The notes under the pieces were generated by a model. That model saw only the letters and a program-made list of their open reading frames with translations. It did no database searches and was not told the DNA's origin. The position numbers and the translations under genes are program-made. 64,000 nt of DNA from Triglochin maritima (taxonomy: Eukaryota; Streptophyta; Magnoliopsida; Alismatales; Juncaginaceae): contig OY821777.1 in the NCBI GenBank assembly GCA_963682175.1, forward strand, positions 575,501 through 639,500, in the 5' to 3' direction. Each line of letters starts with the position of its first letter. The first letter of the stretch is position 1. Of the stretch, positions 1-11,600 are shown one piece after another.

Positions 1-1246
1 CTTGCCAATCGTCCTGTTGATGGTCCACGTGTCCAGGGAATGCCCAACATGGATAGTCGAGGTGCTTTGTATGGAGTTGGAAGGTCCGAACCACCTCTTC
101 CTCCGGATGCTTCCAATACACTGTTCGTGGAGGGTCTACCGGCTAATTGTTCTCGCAGAGAAGTCTCACGTATCCTTTGAAGGCACAGCTGAATTTAATT
201 TTATATTAGCCTGGCTTGTCCTTTGTGCTGTACTGCTGTGTCCTTAACATTGGCTTGCAGATATTTTTCGTCCATTTGTTGGCTTCCGTGAAGTGAGACT
301 TGTTAACAAGGAATCTCGACATGTAAGACAACACACTTCTTTTAGTTGATATAGCTTCTTACTTCCAATAAATTGACTGGTGCAACCCCTGTTTTATTTC
401 CTGCAGCCAGGAGGTGAACCACTTGTGCTATGCTTTGTTGATTTTGCCAATCCCAATCAAGCAGCAGTTGCCCTGGAGGCTTTGCAAGGTAAAGGAAATA
501 TTCTATGTACATATTTTTCTGTCATATTTCTAAATCGTGTTCATTTGTGGCCCATACTGGCTACTTCAATAGGCTGCTCCTTTAAGTCTGTTTTCTGTGA
601 TTTTGCTGATTATCTCCCACCCTGGGATTGTTATAGTAGGATTCTACATGATGTTGGAGGGTTGAGTTTACTTTGGCACTATTATTTTATATCAGGAGCT
701 GGAAAGATCTTACATTCTCTTATACTAATGTTTTCAACTATAAGAATTATCTATCCTCTTAAAAATGCACATATTTTCAGATTTGGTTGCTTTCTAGCCA
801 ATTAATTACTAGATGTCAAGATATTAATCATTTTCCTTCTTTTCTTAGCCTTCAAGATAAATTTTGGCTTTGATATGTAGTTTAGATTGGTGAGTCTTCT
901 CGACTGCTTCTCAAATATTATTTGCCCCTTAAGGGAAAAGGTAAGGATCTTTTCCGTTCACAAATGATGATATTAATTAACGGTGAGTGAAATATTTATG
1001 AGGTTTGGAAATTACGGGTTCATTAAGTCGTCTGCTTGAGTTGTCCTGTCCTTCATTCTTGGGCTCTTTATGATGAAAGTGGAGGCTGCTTAGGTGCGCG
1101 CATTACTTAGCATGGTCAAATGGTGATAATTCGATTTTGCAGGTTATAAGTTTGATGAACATGACCGGGAATCAGCGAATTTAAGGCTGCAATTCGCTCG
1201 CTTTCCTGGTCCGAGGTCAGCCGGTGGGCCTCGAGGCAGGCGCTAA
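1..1246 (+). CDS. Nuclear-speckle RRM RNA-binding protein, 3' part
   Basis: This is the C-terminal part of an RNA-binding protein; the start lies left of the window. Four exons join in frame: 1-169, 261-322, 407-488 and 1143-1246 (stop TAA), all with GT-AG introns. The joined product holds one RRM. RNP2 is in LFVEGLPANCSRREVSHIF, an RNP1-like stretch is LVLCFVDFANP, and the domain closes with ALQGYKFDEHDRESANLRLQ, followed by a short Arg/Gly tail ending GPRGRR. This single C-terminal RRM after a Pro/Gly-rich leader matches the plant nuclear-speckle RNA-binding proteins (NSRa/NSRb type), which bind alternatively spliced transcripts and long non-coding RNAs in speckles. Family assignment is from remembered motifs; the specific paralogue is not resolved. 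Confidence 0.85.
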
Positions 1247-2930
1247 ATCGTTATCAGTATGTCACGTGACATGGAATCCCGTACGTTATCCTCGTTAACA
1301 CTAAATTATATCGACGACAGGTGTTAGCACGTTTAGTTTAACGATTGCGCTGCGTTATTGTCAGATGGGCAGGATTCGTAAAATGGTATGGAAAAGTTAT
1401 ACGTTACGACGTTTGTGGAAGAATGCGATTATTGACGACGCTTCTGTCTATTTTATTGTACTACTACGTTTGCATTCGGGAATGAATATTAGTTGCTGTT
1501 TACTTTGCTTTCCGTTAGTTTGAGTGTTAGGTGTACAACTATCGTTTAGCTTTGGTATTGTGATTTGTGGGTCATCTTCATGATTTCGGCTGTTTTGTAT
1601 GATTACAGAAAAGCATCTACACTTATATGATTTCTAGAAGGTAAATGAACCTATATGTGTGCCATTATTATCAAGTGTTCTGCTATGATTTATGATCAGG
1701 TGATTGCAATAGGACCGGAGAAAATGTTTGTTTTCTGCTTGTTTTTAGGAAATAATTTGCCGTTTGTTTCTAGTTTTTGTTGGTCCTACGTAATTTTCAC
1801 TCTAGGGTGCAGATGTGACTGTGACGGCAGATATGGTTTTGCCCATGGTCATATGTTTTGTAGTGTAGTTAATTTGAATGAAGCCTTTCAGTAAAAACAA
1901 GAACACAGAAGAGGAGCATCTGATATGAATTCAGAGTTTTCCAAGTATGTTAGTTATGTTAAGAGAACTGTAACAGTGCCCCGTATGGTAAAAAAGATAG
2001 TTATTTTTTTTTATATGCTGATATGTTGCGGTTGTATTTTTTCGTCTGCTTCGTGTTAGGCTCCCTGGCATTGATAACTTAAGTCGTATTATAGTATAGC
2101 TGAAAGGGAACTAGAGAGCTGGTGATGCATTTCAATAAATAAAAGCTGGTGATGTTCTACTTGAATATGGCATTGTTTAGATTTTTGGTTGGGGTACGAA
2201 TTAGGCAGTTGGAACTTAGAAGTTTCAAAGGTGTGGCATATCGATTAATTTTTTTTTTCTTGCATGATTCTGGATTGGTATTTTTGTAGATTTGAAGCTG
2301 ACAGTAATAGATGGGATTATAATCTTCTCCAAAAAAAAATTCTTTGCAATTGTTGTATTTACCACTGTAATGATGTGGAAAGTTGCCAAGTTACTTTTCT
2401 ACTATGAGAAACTCCAAACACGTCAAAGTTGTTATAATGTATTGTAATCTTATGAATGATTTAAAACCATGTGATACTCATTCTCTCGCTATCGTCTTTA
2501 TCTTAAAATAAAATTTATTACATACAAACAACTCAAATATTTAGTTTCACTTAGTTATTTTGAGCCAGTAGGAAAATCGGAATGGTCTATGGCATTGTCA
2601 TTGTTCTTTAAACATGTATACCTCGCATGGTTTTGGTGTTATAGTCCAAATTCGGTTCGATTACGTAGCGGGGATTCCCCCCCTCTCATTTCGGGTCTGA
2701 GATCAAACGTTTCCAAAACTGTAGAGCCAGTTTTGGTGTGATGCGGTTGACTACAGTTTTGGTGTTTTCGGGTGCAAGATTTCTGATCGGTAAAATGCAA
2801 GATACATATGAGTTGATCGTGCGATAGTTGTCACTGGTACAATAAGTACCTTGTCCCAAAGGTCACTGGTTTAATCCATGGACTCTCGTTGCAAAATAAA
2901 TAAGAAAGAGAGTATATACTTCACCTTTCT
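1247..2930. other. 3' flank of the RRM gene, AT-rich, no gene seen
   Basis: Likely the 3' UTR of the RRM gene and then the gap between it and the convergent transporter pseudogene. Short ORFs here have no recognisable domain and poor codon character. I see no repeat ends. Confidence 0.6.
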
Positions 2931-4821
2931 TTATGCAAGTGGGCAGTGATCAAGTACCAGAGCTTTGGCAGTTGGGCAGGAAGTCAGAGGGCAACCATCC
3001 AATTTGTTCCCCCACCAACTAAGCTTGACATCTTCCAACTCCAAAGCCATATAGAGTAACACCGCCATGAACGCCAGTCCTGCGTCCAGCGCTCCGGATA
3101 GCAAGTAGTTACGCCTCTGCCACCACTCCCTTTTGTACCTGTAGATCACGAACCCAAATATAAACCCGACGATGATCCAAGAAGTGTAGTTGATTGAAGT
3201 CGCCGGAGGCATTTGCTGCATGGCTCCAATCATCACTGGCATGTTTATTAAGCTTATCCACTGCTGCCGGTGGAAGACTCTGCTTGCGATCCAGACAAGG
3301 ACCGGGGTAATGGCTCCGGCAAGGAAAAACCAATTGATGGCCGAGTAAATGCCGAGATCACCGAAGATTCTGCGAGGACCAATTAGACCCCATACAACAG
3401 AGGCGTCGTAGAACACATGATCACTTGGGCAGGTCCATGGGCTATCCGGTGATAGTAGAGCTCTATCACAGATGTGAGGAACGCTGCTCATCATCAGCCA
3501 CCGTGCAGTACCCAGGTGGACTACCGCCGATACAAGTGTCCCTACAACCTGGATTAATGTTAATTTTGTCAACAACAGGGGGTTACTCACCAGAACTGTA
3601 AGGGCTACTACATCCATTCTTAGGCACAAAAAATGATAAAAGTTTCAAAAGAGAAGAAAGGCCAACACAACCTGCACCATGAACATTGTTCTTGGAGGAA
3701 TCTTCATATAATGACCAAGTTTGAAATCTCCAAGGAAAACCAAGGCTTGTTTCATGCTGATAGACCTTAAAGCACATGTTAGCAACAGGGCGTCCTGGAT
3801 ATATATAGCCCATGATATACTCAGTGATGACATTGAGACCTGGTGACTACAAGAAATGGTCTTGCTCTTTAATTAATTTGCTCGATTAATCATACCAATT
3901 TGGTTGGAGAACGGTATAAGTAATACCTGGTTTGTTGTAGCTTTCAAGATCCCTATGGGAAGAGTGAATGAGATGGGCAAGGCAACTGGATCTCGTCGAT
4001 ATAATACTGACATGCAACGATAGTTACCGCTATATTCAGAACTAAGATGCTTATAAACCACCACTCCGGAACCTGCTTGTATCTGCTCATGAGCCTTGTA
4101 TGTACATCCATCTTTTTATCCCTGAAGGCTGTTGTGCTCAATCGCCATATCTCTCTGCAACAACACAAGTGATGTCATGCTATCTCAGTCAAAACTGTTA
4201 ATTTTTTTCCTAAAACATTAATGCATGTCTATTTCTGGTTTGTATTGTACCTTCCATGAAAGAGGAGAACATGTACAACAGTGGACGTGAGAGCAGCAAA
4301 GCCCACACCATAAGTCATAGCAAAAGAAGGTGCTAAGATGCAGGGGACCTCTACTCTCATATTCCTCGACGTCGAGTTGGAAATTTGAATCTATAATGCT
4401 AGAGATATTGTATTTCTGTCCAGAGGATGTGAAAAGCCCATCCGAGAATATGGGAAAGGTCTTGGCATCATACAGATCAAGCCAATATGTGATCGGAGTT
4501 ATGATGTATACAACAAGAACAAACCCAACCGCAACATTGGCTGTGGCAAACCATGAGCTCGCAAGAGGGCTACCCAGATAGGCAGAGATGCTTGACCAAT
4601 CAAGCCCGACAGCTCCAATACCGAGTCCATGCATTCCTGATCCAAGTTGTTGAGCAAAAACTGATTCTGGAAATATCCAGCATATCCAAGACAGAGATGT
4701 CAGCATTCCAAACAGGTATCCAGGGAGAACATAGTAAGCAAAGCTGCAGGTGAAGACAATCAAGAAAAACTGGTTCCGCGTAAGACCTCCTTTTCGCCTC
4801 CTTTCCTTCTCATGCAAAGCC
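2931..4821 (-). pseudogene. Oligopeptide transporter (OPT family), 5'-truncated and frameshifted
   Basis: OPT proteins are proton-coupled peptide or metal-chelate carriers of about 750 residues with many membrane spans. Exons (minus strand) run 4821-4251, 4154 to about 3927, about 3840-3650, and 3548-2931, and end with the family-typical GCPLTSCPTAK region. The first exon begins at an acceptor just before [19 protein letters not shown], so the N-terminal 200-odd residues are missing; nothing like them occurs upstream, where a CACTA end lies. There are three further lesions. An extra base in an A4 run (4322-4325) shifts the frame inside [12 protein letters not shown]. About 11 codons are lost near 3985-3990, ahead of the TLPIG segment, with a frame change. 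A deletion of about 7 bases between CFKVY and SMKQAL (about 3755) shifts it again. A functional product is not possible from this copy. Confidence 0.85.
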
Positions 4822-4827
4822 CTGCAA

Positions 4828-4830
<3 letters not shown>

Positions 4831-4859
<29 letters not shown>
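4831..4859. repeat. (CT)n microsatellite
   Basis: About 29 bases of pure CT repeat. It sits only 10 bases upstream (on the minus strand) of the acceptor of the first surviving exon of the transporter pseudogene, so the intron reads GAGAGA next to the splice site instead of a pyrimidine tract. Confidence 0.95.
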
Positions 4860-4862
<3 letters not shown>

Positions 4863-5048
4863 GCTAGCTAACTGGTGTATAACAATTAATTACAATATAT
4901 TATGAAACATCCAAAAAGACAACAAAGGTACGTAATTCTCTCTACCTCATATTCATATATATGAAAAATGCAACTACAACAATGATATATATGAAATGCA
5001 ACTACAACAATGATATATATGAAATGCAACTACAGCAGCTAGTAAAGG

Positions 5049-5640
5049 CACTAGTGCAAAATAGACTTTACTTGTCGCTCAATAGACGTCGACCGTTATA
5101 ACACCCTACGTCTAGGAGGGAGAGCATAACATAGACGTCGGCTATTGTATTACCGCGTTTATCTGACGTCTATGGGGTATAGACGTCGACAAATAGACGT
5201 CGGGTATTATAATACCCTGTGCAGCCGACGTCTATAGGGTATAGACGTCGACATATAGACGTCAGATGTTATAAATGTCTGACGTCTATAATCCCTGCAT
5301 ATAGACGTCGGAGTATAGACATCGGACATGTATAACATCTGACGTCTATAGGTCTTAAAAAAAACAGACGTCTTTTCTGTCATTCATTTGAGACGAAAAC
5401 CCAACCAAACCCTAGCCGTCCCACGACCGAATCCTCCTCTGCGACCGATCTGCACCGCAGGGACGTCCCAACCTCTCCTCCCCTTCTCCGGCCCTCTTCT
5501 CCTTCTTCCTTCGTCTTCCTCCGTCTTTCTCCACATCCTTACCATTGTAAGTGTTAAGTTCATTTTTGTTGGTTTATTTTCGGATTTTTTCTTGTAGTAC
5601 CGATTCTTTTCTATGTTAGTATCTTCTCGTGTCGTTTATT
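5049..5640 (+). mobile_element. CACTA (En/Spm) element, left end only
   Basis: The sequence starts CACTAGTGCAAAA, the usual form of a CACTA terminal repeat. It is followed by many short subterminal copies of TAGACGTCG and its complement between 5080 and 5350, a hallmark of transposase-binding ends. A GC-rich leader-like stretch follows (5388-5550: AAACCCTAGCC, then a possible GTAAGT donor at 5547), resembling the start of the element's own transcription unit. No matching right end (TTTTGCACTAGTG) is in the window, so this copy is truncated or rearranged. It abuts the truncated 5' side of the transporter pseudogene. Confidence 0.65.
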
Positions 5641-6249
5641 GTTGGTAAATGCGACATTTCAATTTTTTTGGTTTTAATCTTGAATATATTCGTATTTTCA
5701 TGATTTTGCTAATGAACGAAAAAAGACATGTTTATAGTCACTAAGGAGAGAAATTAGGACCAATGTGAACATATTTTTTTGAAGAATACATGAACTTTAA
5801 TTTGTTTTTTGGCATATGGAGAGGATGGAGAAATGAAGATACGGAAGCCGTGAAGTTTTGCCTTCGCCAAACCTTTTAATTTACTTGGTCATTTGGTTTC
5901 ATGTCCAATCTATTCATAAACTTTTGTTAGTGTGGTCATCTAAAATTATATCAATTTGTTTCAATTTGAACATTGTCATGAATTGAGGCAAAATTAATGT
6001 AGGCATGATTTAAGTTAAATGTAAGGGTGTCTAGTCTGTAGATTGTTATCCCCAATTTCTTAGGAGTTTCGATGATCTGTAAATAAAGAGTCATAAAAGC
6101 AAAAAAATTGTGGGAGTATTTTCTTTGTGGGAGTATTTCTTACAATTTTTATTTAGTACGTACAGTTTCTTTGTGGGAGTATTTTCAATTCTAAATTTTA
6201 AATGTTTATTTAGTTACATGTTTATTTAGTTAAATGTTTATTTAGTTAC
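5641..6249. other. AT-rich spacer, no gene seen
   Basis: AT-rich sequence with a few short local repeats (TGTTTATTTAGTTA about three times near 6200-6245; GTGGGAGTATTT three times near 6110-6185). No coding signal. Confidence 0.5.
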
Positions 6250-6425
6250 ATGTGTTACCAAAGGGAAGGCGGTTCCCGCGGCCGCCGATCGTTGGGTCGG
6301 GTGTCTCCCGCGGACGCCCAACCATTGGTATAGGCGTCTGCGGGAGACGCCTCCCACGTAGGGCAGACGTCTCCCGCAGACGCCCAGGAATTTTTTTTAA
6401 TTGATTATAAATTGTGATAATTTTA

Positions 6426-7589
6426 GGGAACTACTAAACGTCGCCCCAAAACTACTTAAATCGCCCATTGAAATTACCAAATTGCCTTTAACAATATATT
6501 TAATACTCATATCGTCCCGTGTCTTTAAACAAGGTTTTTAACTCAGTTTTACTAACATTCCTAGTACCAACACCACGAAAATGTCTAGCGAAACACCTAG
6601 ATCAGGCGAAGTAGCGGAGGCGGATTTTTTTTCCGACTCGGGCGTCTGGTTAAGACGCCTGTACTATCGTGGAGGCGTCTGGCTAAGACGCCTCCACCAT
6701 GGTTGAGGCGTCTTATCCACACGCCTCCACGATGGTCCAGGCGTCTTAGCCAGACACCTATACCACATGGTCTAGGCGTCTGGCTAAGACACCTCAACCA
6801 TGGTGGAGGCGTCTTAGCCAGACGCCTCCACGATGGTACAGGCGTCTTAGTCAGACGTCCCGTGTTTTTTTAATTTTTTTGCCAAATTAAAATTATACGG
6901 TGTGTTATCTCAAATTATTTGACGTTTTTTGCAAGTTTTCGGTGGTAACATGTCGGATTACAATGAGTTTTTTGCAAGTGATTAAGATTCAAAAAAATTC
7001 CAGATCCAACATTTTTTAAGATCCAAAATCCCCCGGTGGTAAAACATGCTGACTTACAAATACCACCCGGTGAGCGAGCGGCATTCCACCTCGTCGGTGA
7101 GGTGGCGGGGGTGGCAAGGGGGCAGCACCCCTTGGAAATTTTTTGGATTTTGAAATTGTTGGATCTGGAATTTTTTGAATTTTCGGTGTACCGAAAGGGT
7201 ATCGATTATCCGAATATAGTAATTATTAACTTATTAATTAATTAATTTAACAATTATCTAAATTTATAATCAATTATCTTTTTAATAAAAAATAAAAAAA
7301 ATTACGGGCGTCCGACGGAGCCGCCCCACGTAGGAGGTGGGCGTCCGCCCGTAATTTTTTTTTTATTAAAAAAATGTTAGATATTTTACCAGATTCGAGT
7401 ACACTGGGCGTCCGTTGGCTCATTACTAACATCCAAAACATTATTTTTTATGATTATAAGAGGAAGATGAAGAGAGATGTGTGATAGGAGGGTAAAATGT
7501 CGCGTTATAGCAGTAGAAATTAGAGAATGGCAAAATGGTAATTTCAAGTGGCGATTTAAGTAATTTTGGGGCGATGTTTAGCAATTCAG
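6426..7589 (-). mobile_element. Non-autonomous fold-back MULE derivative A
   Basis: One end reads GGGAACTACTAAACGTCGCC; the other, on the opposite strand, reads CTGAATTGCTAAACATCGCC. These are the same two unequal ends as on the 9-kb MULE at 20885-29921. A candidate 8-bp target duplication is imperfect (TAATTTTA / TAAATTTA). Inside are the transposase first exon (ATGTCTAGCGAA at about 6582), a GACGCC fold-back arm (6635-6865), a remnant of the transposase second exon (TCGGATTACAATGAG, about 6953) and then the opposite end. It has no intact gene. It interrupts an older relative. Confidence 0.75.
6620..6865. repeat. GACGCC fold-back arm of element A
   Basis: Head-to-head copies of a roughly 30-base unit alternate between AGACGCCTCCACCATGG and its complement, so that centres CCATGG and GGCTAAG recur. 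Short ORFs on both strands here are by-products of the repeat. Confidence 0.85.
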
Positions 7590-8030
7590 TAAATTTAAAA
7601 TAAATTGAATATTATGTTAATAATGAATTAAATTAGTTTAGTAAATTCTTTATTGATTATAAATTGTGATAATTAATAAATAAATCGATTATTAAGTTAA
7701 TAATTAGTTTAATTATTTTAGTAATGAATTATTGATTAAAAGTTGTGATAATCACTTAATAAATTGATTATTATGTTAATAATCACCAAGGTGGAGACGG
7801 CTTAGCCAGACGTCCGAGTCGGGAAAAAAATCTGCCTCCGTTATCTCACCGGATCCAGGTGCTTCGCCAGACATTTTTGTGGTGTTGGTACTAGGAATGT
7901 GAGTAAAACTGAGTTTAACACCTTATTTAAAGACACGGGACGAAATGAGTATTAATTGATTTGTTAATGGCAAAAATATTATTTTTAGGACGATTTAAAT
8001 ATTTTTCCGACGATGAATATTAATCCCTTT

Positions 8031-8641
8031 TGGAAATCCTAACCTAAAAGTAACCTACATCATGTCGTCGAAGCTTCTCAAGACTCAATTTAGTAGATCG
8101 AGTTGGTGAACACATGATGTCTACACCTTATGTAATATTATGCAAAACACTCAATTTAGAAACCTTATGTAATATTATGCAAAACAACAATCTACACCTA
8201 CACACACGTCATGTTCGCATAGTGACATAGCCAACCTTTCAAATAATTTAGCGTGCCTTTTACTCGAAAACAATCTAGTCATTTCTGCTCATTTTGAACT
8301 ATTTAAATTATTATTATTATTGCGAAATCTAAATGGTGATGGTATACGTGGGTGGGAATAACATTTTACATCAAAATGTAATTCCTTTCTCATACAACTA
8401 ACAATTGATAAGTCAGGAGTGAGATGAGATCATTCTTAGGACTAATTCCAAATTTCCAACTAACCAAGGTAGCCAATCAATCCTACATTAAAGATTCAAA
8501 GTTGATCTGATAAAAACTTGAAAGTATTGATTCACAATTATAATTTACAATTGGATTATTATACAATAGTTCGCCTTGCATAAATAACCCCTCTTCCCCA
8601 TATCTCGCCGGAATCCGATCCGATCCGATCGAAACACGGTG
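8031..8641 (+). other. Upstream region of the MsrA gene
   Basis: AT-rich non-coding sequence leading to the MsrA start. The last 60 bases become GC-rich with a short GATCCGATCC repeat in the presumed 5' leader. No promoter element can be assigned with confidence. Confidence 0.4.
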
Positions 8642-11600
8642 ATGTCCCCCCAATCCGCCGACGGAGACATTCCGGCGGACGGCAATCTCTTCGCGCAGTT
8701 CGGCGCGGGGTGTTTCTGGGGCGTGGAGCTGGTGTTCCAAAGGGTTCCCGGCGTGACGAAGACGGAGGTGGGGTACACCCAGGGCTCCCTCGACAACCCC
8801 ACCTACAACGACGTATGCTCCGGCTCAACCGGCCACGCCGAGGTTGTCAGAGTCCAGTACGACCCCGCCGCGTGCCGGTACGCCGATCTGCTCCGGGTCT
8901 TCTGGGAGAGGCACGATCCTACCACGCTCAATCGCCAGGTTCGCTTTTCCTTCGTTATGGACTTCGTTCCTTTAAATTCTGAGTGATTGGTTGTTAGGGT
9001 TTCACATTTTCTGAACCATGCGACTGTCATTGTATCTAATTTGAGCTTGTTATTAGGTTTGCTGGTCTACCGTACCGTCTCATTTTCGTGTCGATTAGTG
9101 TCGGAATTTGTAAGGGTGTAATTGGTTTATAGGAGAACAGTCTAGTAGAAGTGAGGGAACTTGATGATTTTCTGGTGATTGTTTTGCAGGAAAACTTATA
9201 ATAATTATGAAAACTAAGTTCCGTGAGTTCCAAATCCTTATAAAATTGAAATGTGAGTGACTTACTCTACTTCCACTACATTTTTTTGGGAATTTATGAA
9301 ACTGAGTTCTGAATTTTTCACCATTTACTACAAATCAATCACATCTCAAAACAATTAGGATTTTGTTGATTAGGTTTGATTTGGAGTGTGATTAGGTATT
9401 TTACCCATAACTGAGTAAATAGATACTCTTGTGCTAGACTAATTGTCTATTGAACAAAATCAGGTCTACCCATCTTATTATTGACATTCGAAAATAGGCC
9501 GAGAGGTCGGAATCTAAAGTGGTAAAATATCTACAAGGGTTGAAATGTCAAAGAATCTTTGCAAAGTGGACAAAATACCAAAACCTAGGGGTGTTGCCCC
9601 TCACTACGTGGCACCATCATTTCTTGTATCCTGAAATTTATGCTGGTCATTTTATAGACACCCCTTGCTAGGACACTTCTGCAATCGAAGTTTCGCCCAA
9701 TTACTTGATTTTGTTTGTTAATTATGTGACATCTTGATATGCTTCAATTAGTTCGACACTATTTTGACTCGGTTGAATCTAATCGAGACATGTATAGACC
9801 AAAACCTTATTTGCAATGGACCAACTTATTCGAGAACCATATGCTACCTTTTATCAAAATGCTAATCCAGTGGTCCAATTTATAGTTTGATAACCACGTC
9901 AAATCCATACCCTTCGCTTACTAGCGACAAAACAAGTGTTTTAGTTTTCAAAACAATGGTAACACCTATTATGTCAATCATGACTTAATTTATCTTAAAA
10001 TAAGACCCAATGGTGTGAAATTACCCTGAATTTTGTTATCTTCAATCCAATCCTAGATGAAATAGAAAGGATCACGTTTGGGCTTGAAAGTAAAAAGTTA
10101 ACCCATCTCCTTCATTAGCATGCATAAATTCAAACACATCCATCTTTGATTCGATGATCCAAATTTGTCGTGCTTGTTGTGCCTTAACCCCTATCTGAGG
10201 TGTACTACTTATCACGCAAAGCACTCTAGTGACCCAGGCGTGATTCCTACTTTTCTAATTTACAGTTCTGACTTTAATATGACTTACGGCTGGTGCATAA
10301 TCAAATGTAGAAGTTAAGCCTGACTTTAACATATGTGTTACTTGCAAAAAAAACTTGCTACATGTGTTAACAAAATACTACATCAGCATTTGAAGTGAGC
10401 ACTTCAAATGCCACCCTATAAGAAGTTTGGTCGGGGAACTCTCAACTGAACAAATTATAGTTTCAACTAGATTAAATATAACTAGAATTTATAATTACCA
10501 GATAAAGTAAATTCAATTAGCTTTTCTTTTGATATTTTTAACGAGCCCTTCAATAAATTATTCTTACTCTTCCAATCCAGCTACCGTGGTCCATATTGGT
10601 TGGTTTGATCTCTACAATTAGATAAGTGTACATGTTATGATAGTGAGAGTTGAATGTGGAGTTCAAACCGTGTATTTGTTGTAAAGCACACTTGCAAAGG
10701 TATGAAAAGAAATGACCAGAAAGCACCAATAATATCAATCTTCCTTTGCATGATAGGAATCTTCAAATGTAATAACAAGTCTAACAACAACAACAAAGCC
10801 TTTTATCCCAAACAATAACAAGCCTAACAATATGGGAAAAAAATCAGGACACATGAAAAGGCTTTATTATATTTGATTATGATATTATTAGGAGAGAGAA
10901 ATGCTCAGTAATATCATACACACAAATAGTACAAATTATATATTTATATTTGAAAATGATAGTATCACGAGAGACAAATCCTCGTCGCTATCATACCCAC
11001 AAATAGCACAAAACCAGAGTCAATAAATTACAAATATAAAGATTTCTGATTCTATGTGGAGACACATTTTCACCACCTTCAGTTGTCTACCATTGCCAGT
11101 TGCCACTGCAACCACCGCTTTCACATTTTCCATAACCCAAACAGTTTGCACCACATCCCTGAGGCCATGACAATTTTCACAAGCCAAATCTATTTTATCT
11201 GTTCTGTTGTGGATATTGTCTGAAAAGGTAATTTTCTTTCTTTTCCAAAATGCTTAAGAGGGTTTAGCATAATGGCCTTAAAGCCCAATGAGGTGGTTAG
11301 TTTTATTCAGCCAATGCACTATAAGATATGAATCTTAATTAAGTCAGGGAAATAATGGTTTCACATGCGAGATATCTTTTATCTGTTCTCTTGAGGATAC
11401 TTTTAAAAAAGGTTGTGATCATAATTTTTTCCCTTTTCTTTTTAAAAATGCTTAAGAGGGTTTAACCTAATGGCTGAGGTGGTCACTTTCTATTCAGCTA
11501 GCGCATTATAGATAGGGGTCCAACTAAGTCCTAACGCTTCCTTGATATGAAAGGAGTATGGCCAGAAGATATCAAGCTGATTGTCAAGAACCGAAATTAT

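Larger units (their letters stand above)
6250..8030. mobile_element. Older fold-back MULE derivative, split by a younger relative
   Basis: A GC-rich arm with GGCGTCT/AGACGCC palindromes lies at 6262-6392. An AT-rich stretch (AATTGATTATAAATTGTGATAA) runs into the younger element at 6426 and resumes after it at 7590. A second arm at 7790-7850 leads into a decayed terminal region (7970-8020, ending near TTCCGACGATGAATA). That terminal region resembles the end of the element at 29933-30808 rather than the GGGAACT end of the inserted copy. No left terminal repeat is recognisable, so the element is probably truncated. Confidence 0.5.

Noticed and set aside
380..805. ORF of 141 codons in the RRM gene
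   Set aside because: Exon 3 (407-488) read through into the following intron.
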